Position numbers and translations under genes: made by a program. From a beta proteobacterium AAP51 (GTDB lineage Bacteria > Pseudomonadota > Gammaproteobacteria > Burkholderiales > Burkholderiaceae_C), in the NCBI GenBank assembly GCA_001295905.1, contig LJHT01000016.1, positions 1 through 64,000 of the forward strand: 64,000 nt of DNA. Reading direction: 5' to 3'. Positions 63,387-64,000 of the stretch are shown here, piece after piece (the stretch's first letter is position 1; each line of letters starts with the position of its first letter). The notes under the pieces are model-generated. The model was not told the origin of the DNA, did no database searches, and saw nothing but the letters and a program-made list of their open reading frames with translations.

Positions 63387-64000
63387 ATGATCCAGCAGCG
63401 CACCCTCCAGTCGCTCACCCGCGCCGTGGGCGTGGGCGTGCACAGCGGCCAGAAGGTTGAGCTCACGCTGCGCCCGGCCCCGCCCGACACCGGCGTCGTC
63501 TTCCGCCGCGTCGACCTGCCCGAGCCCGTGGACATTCCCGTCAACGCCTATGCCGTGAGCGACACGCGCATGGCCAGCACCATCAGCCCCGGCGGCAACC
63601 CCGACGCACCCAAAGTGCAGACCATCGAACACCTGATGTCGGCCTGCGCCGGGCTGGGCCTGGACAACCTTTGCATCGACATCACCGCCGAAGAGGTGCC
63701 CATCCTCGATGGCAGCGCCGCCAGCTTCGTCTTCCTGTTGCAAAGCGCGGGCATCCAGCTGCAGAACGCGCCCAAGCGCTTCCTGAAGGTGCTCAAGCCC
63801 GTGGAAGTGCGCGAAGGCGAGGGCCGCAGCCTGAAGTGGGCGCGGTTGGAGCCCTTCCACGGCTACAAGCTCAGCTTCGAGATCGAGTTCAACCACCCGG
63901 CGGTCGATGCCACCGGCCGGCGCGTCGAATTCGATTTCGGCGGCGGCCAGTACAAGCGTGACATCGCGCGCGCCCGCACCTTCGGCTTCACGAAAGACGT
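63387..64000 (+). CDS. lpxC: UDP-3-O-acyl-GlcNAc deacetylase LpxC, N-terminal part
   Basis: Committed step of lipid A synthesis; a zinc deacetylase. About 204 residues are visible, starting [20 protein letters not shown], with the zinc-site motif [17 protein letters not shown] (His near residue 79) and [16 protein letters not shown]. The rest lies beyond the window edge. Its usual place directly after ftsZ has been shifted by the PEP-CTERM/transporter block. Confidence 0.96.
   Translation, partial: MIQQRTLQSLTRAVGVGVHSGQKVELTLRPAPPDTGVVFRRVDLPEPVDIPVNAYAVSDTRMASTISPGGNPDAPKVQTIEHLMSACAGLGLDNLCIDITAEEVPILDGSAASFVFLLQSAGIQLQNAPKRFLKVLKPVEVREGEGRSLKWARLEPFHGYKLSFEIEFNHPAVDATGRRVEFDFGGGQYKRDIARARTFGFTKD

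Overview
The window is high-GC DNA with GC-ending codons, dense divergent and overlapping gene blocks, an rne/rluC divergon, a class A RNase P RNA, a urtABCDE urea transporter, a nickel urease, several PEP-CTERM proteins and an mraZ-to-ftsZ cell wall cluster. Together these point to a betaproteobacterium of the order Burkholderiales, probably of the Rubrivivax/Leptothrix/Ideonella type. This placement is inferred from gene content and style, not from a database search. No tRNA, rRNA, CRISPR array, transposase or prophage gene was recognised.

Layout. (1) 1-7.9 kb: housekeeping genes. These are rne (cut by the window edge) with a long structured leader, then a forward run of rluC, a HAD phosphatase, a Rieske protein, an S49 peptidase, psd and an EamA exporter, which meets thymidine kinase head-on. 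(2) 7.9-14.0 kb: a reverse-strand urease cluster, ureA-[small His protein]-ureB-ureC-[toxin/antitoxin on the other strand]-ureE-ureF-[His-rich exported protein]-ureG. No ureD is present. (3) 14.1-18.7 kb: divergent from ureA, a very large permease-histidine kinase-receiver fusion and a LuxR-type response regulator. (4) 18.7-26.1 kb: a hypothetical protein, a hemerythrin, the urea ABC transporter urtABCDE and rnpB. (5) 26.1-38.1 kb: accessory genes. They include an intradiol dioxygenase-like protein, a Bcr/CflA exporter, a PEP-CTERM protein with a cohesin-like domain, a DUF6438-type lipoprotein, a secreted metallopeptidase ending in a dockerin-like domain, an alpha carbonic anhydrase, a TonB-dependent receptor with a DUF4198 partner, and another PEP-CTERM protein. 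(6) 38.4-56.1 kb: the division and cell wall cluster mraZ-rsmH-ftsL-ftsI-murE-murF-mraY-murD-ftsW-murG-murC-ddl-ftsQ-ftsA-ftsZ, with a promoter and three MraZ boxes in front. (7) 56.1-64.0 kb: two divergent PEP-CTERM genes, a membrane protein, an NMT1/THI5-type ABC transporter, a FAD oxidoreductase and a small basic protein separate ftsZ from lpxC, which runs off the end.

How the genes fit together. Regions 2-4 read as one urea module: import (UrtABCDE), hydrolysis (UreABC), nickel insertion (UreEFG and two extra His-rich proteins), and probably sensing by the fusion kinase and its LuxR partner. The TonB receptor plus DUF4198 pair could bring in nickel. The most striking candidate for an undescribed system is the cohesin-like PEP-CTERM protein lying 1 kb from a dockerin-bearing secreted metallopeptidase, which suggests an exosortase-anchored cohesin-dockerin surface complex.
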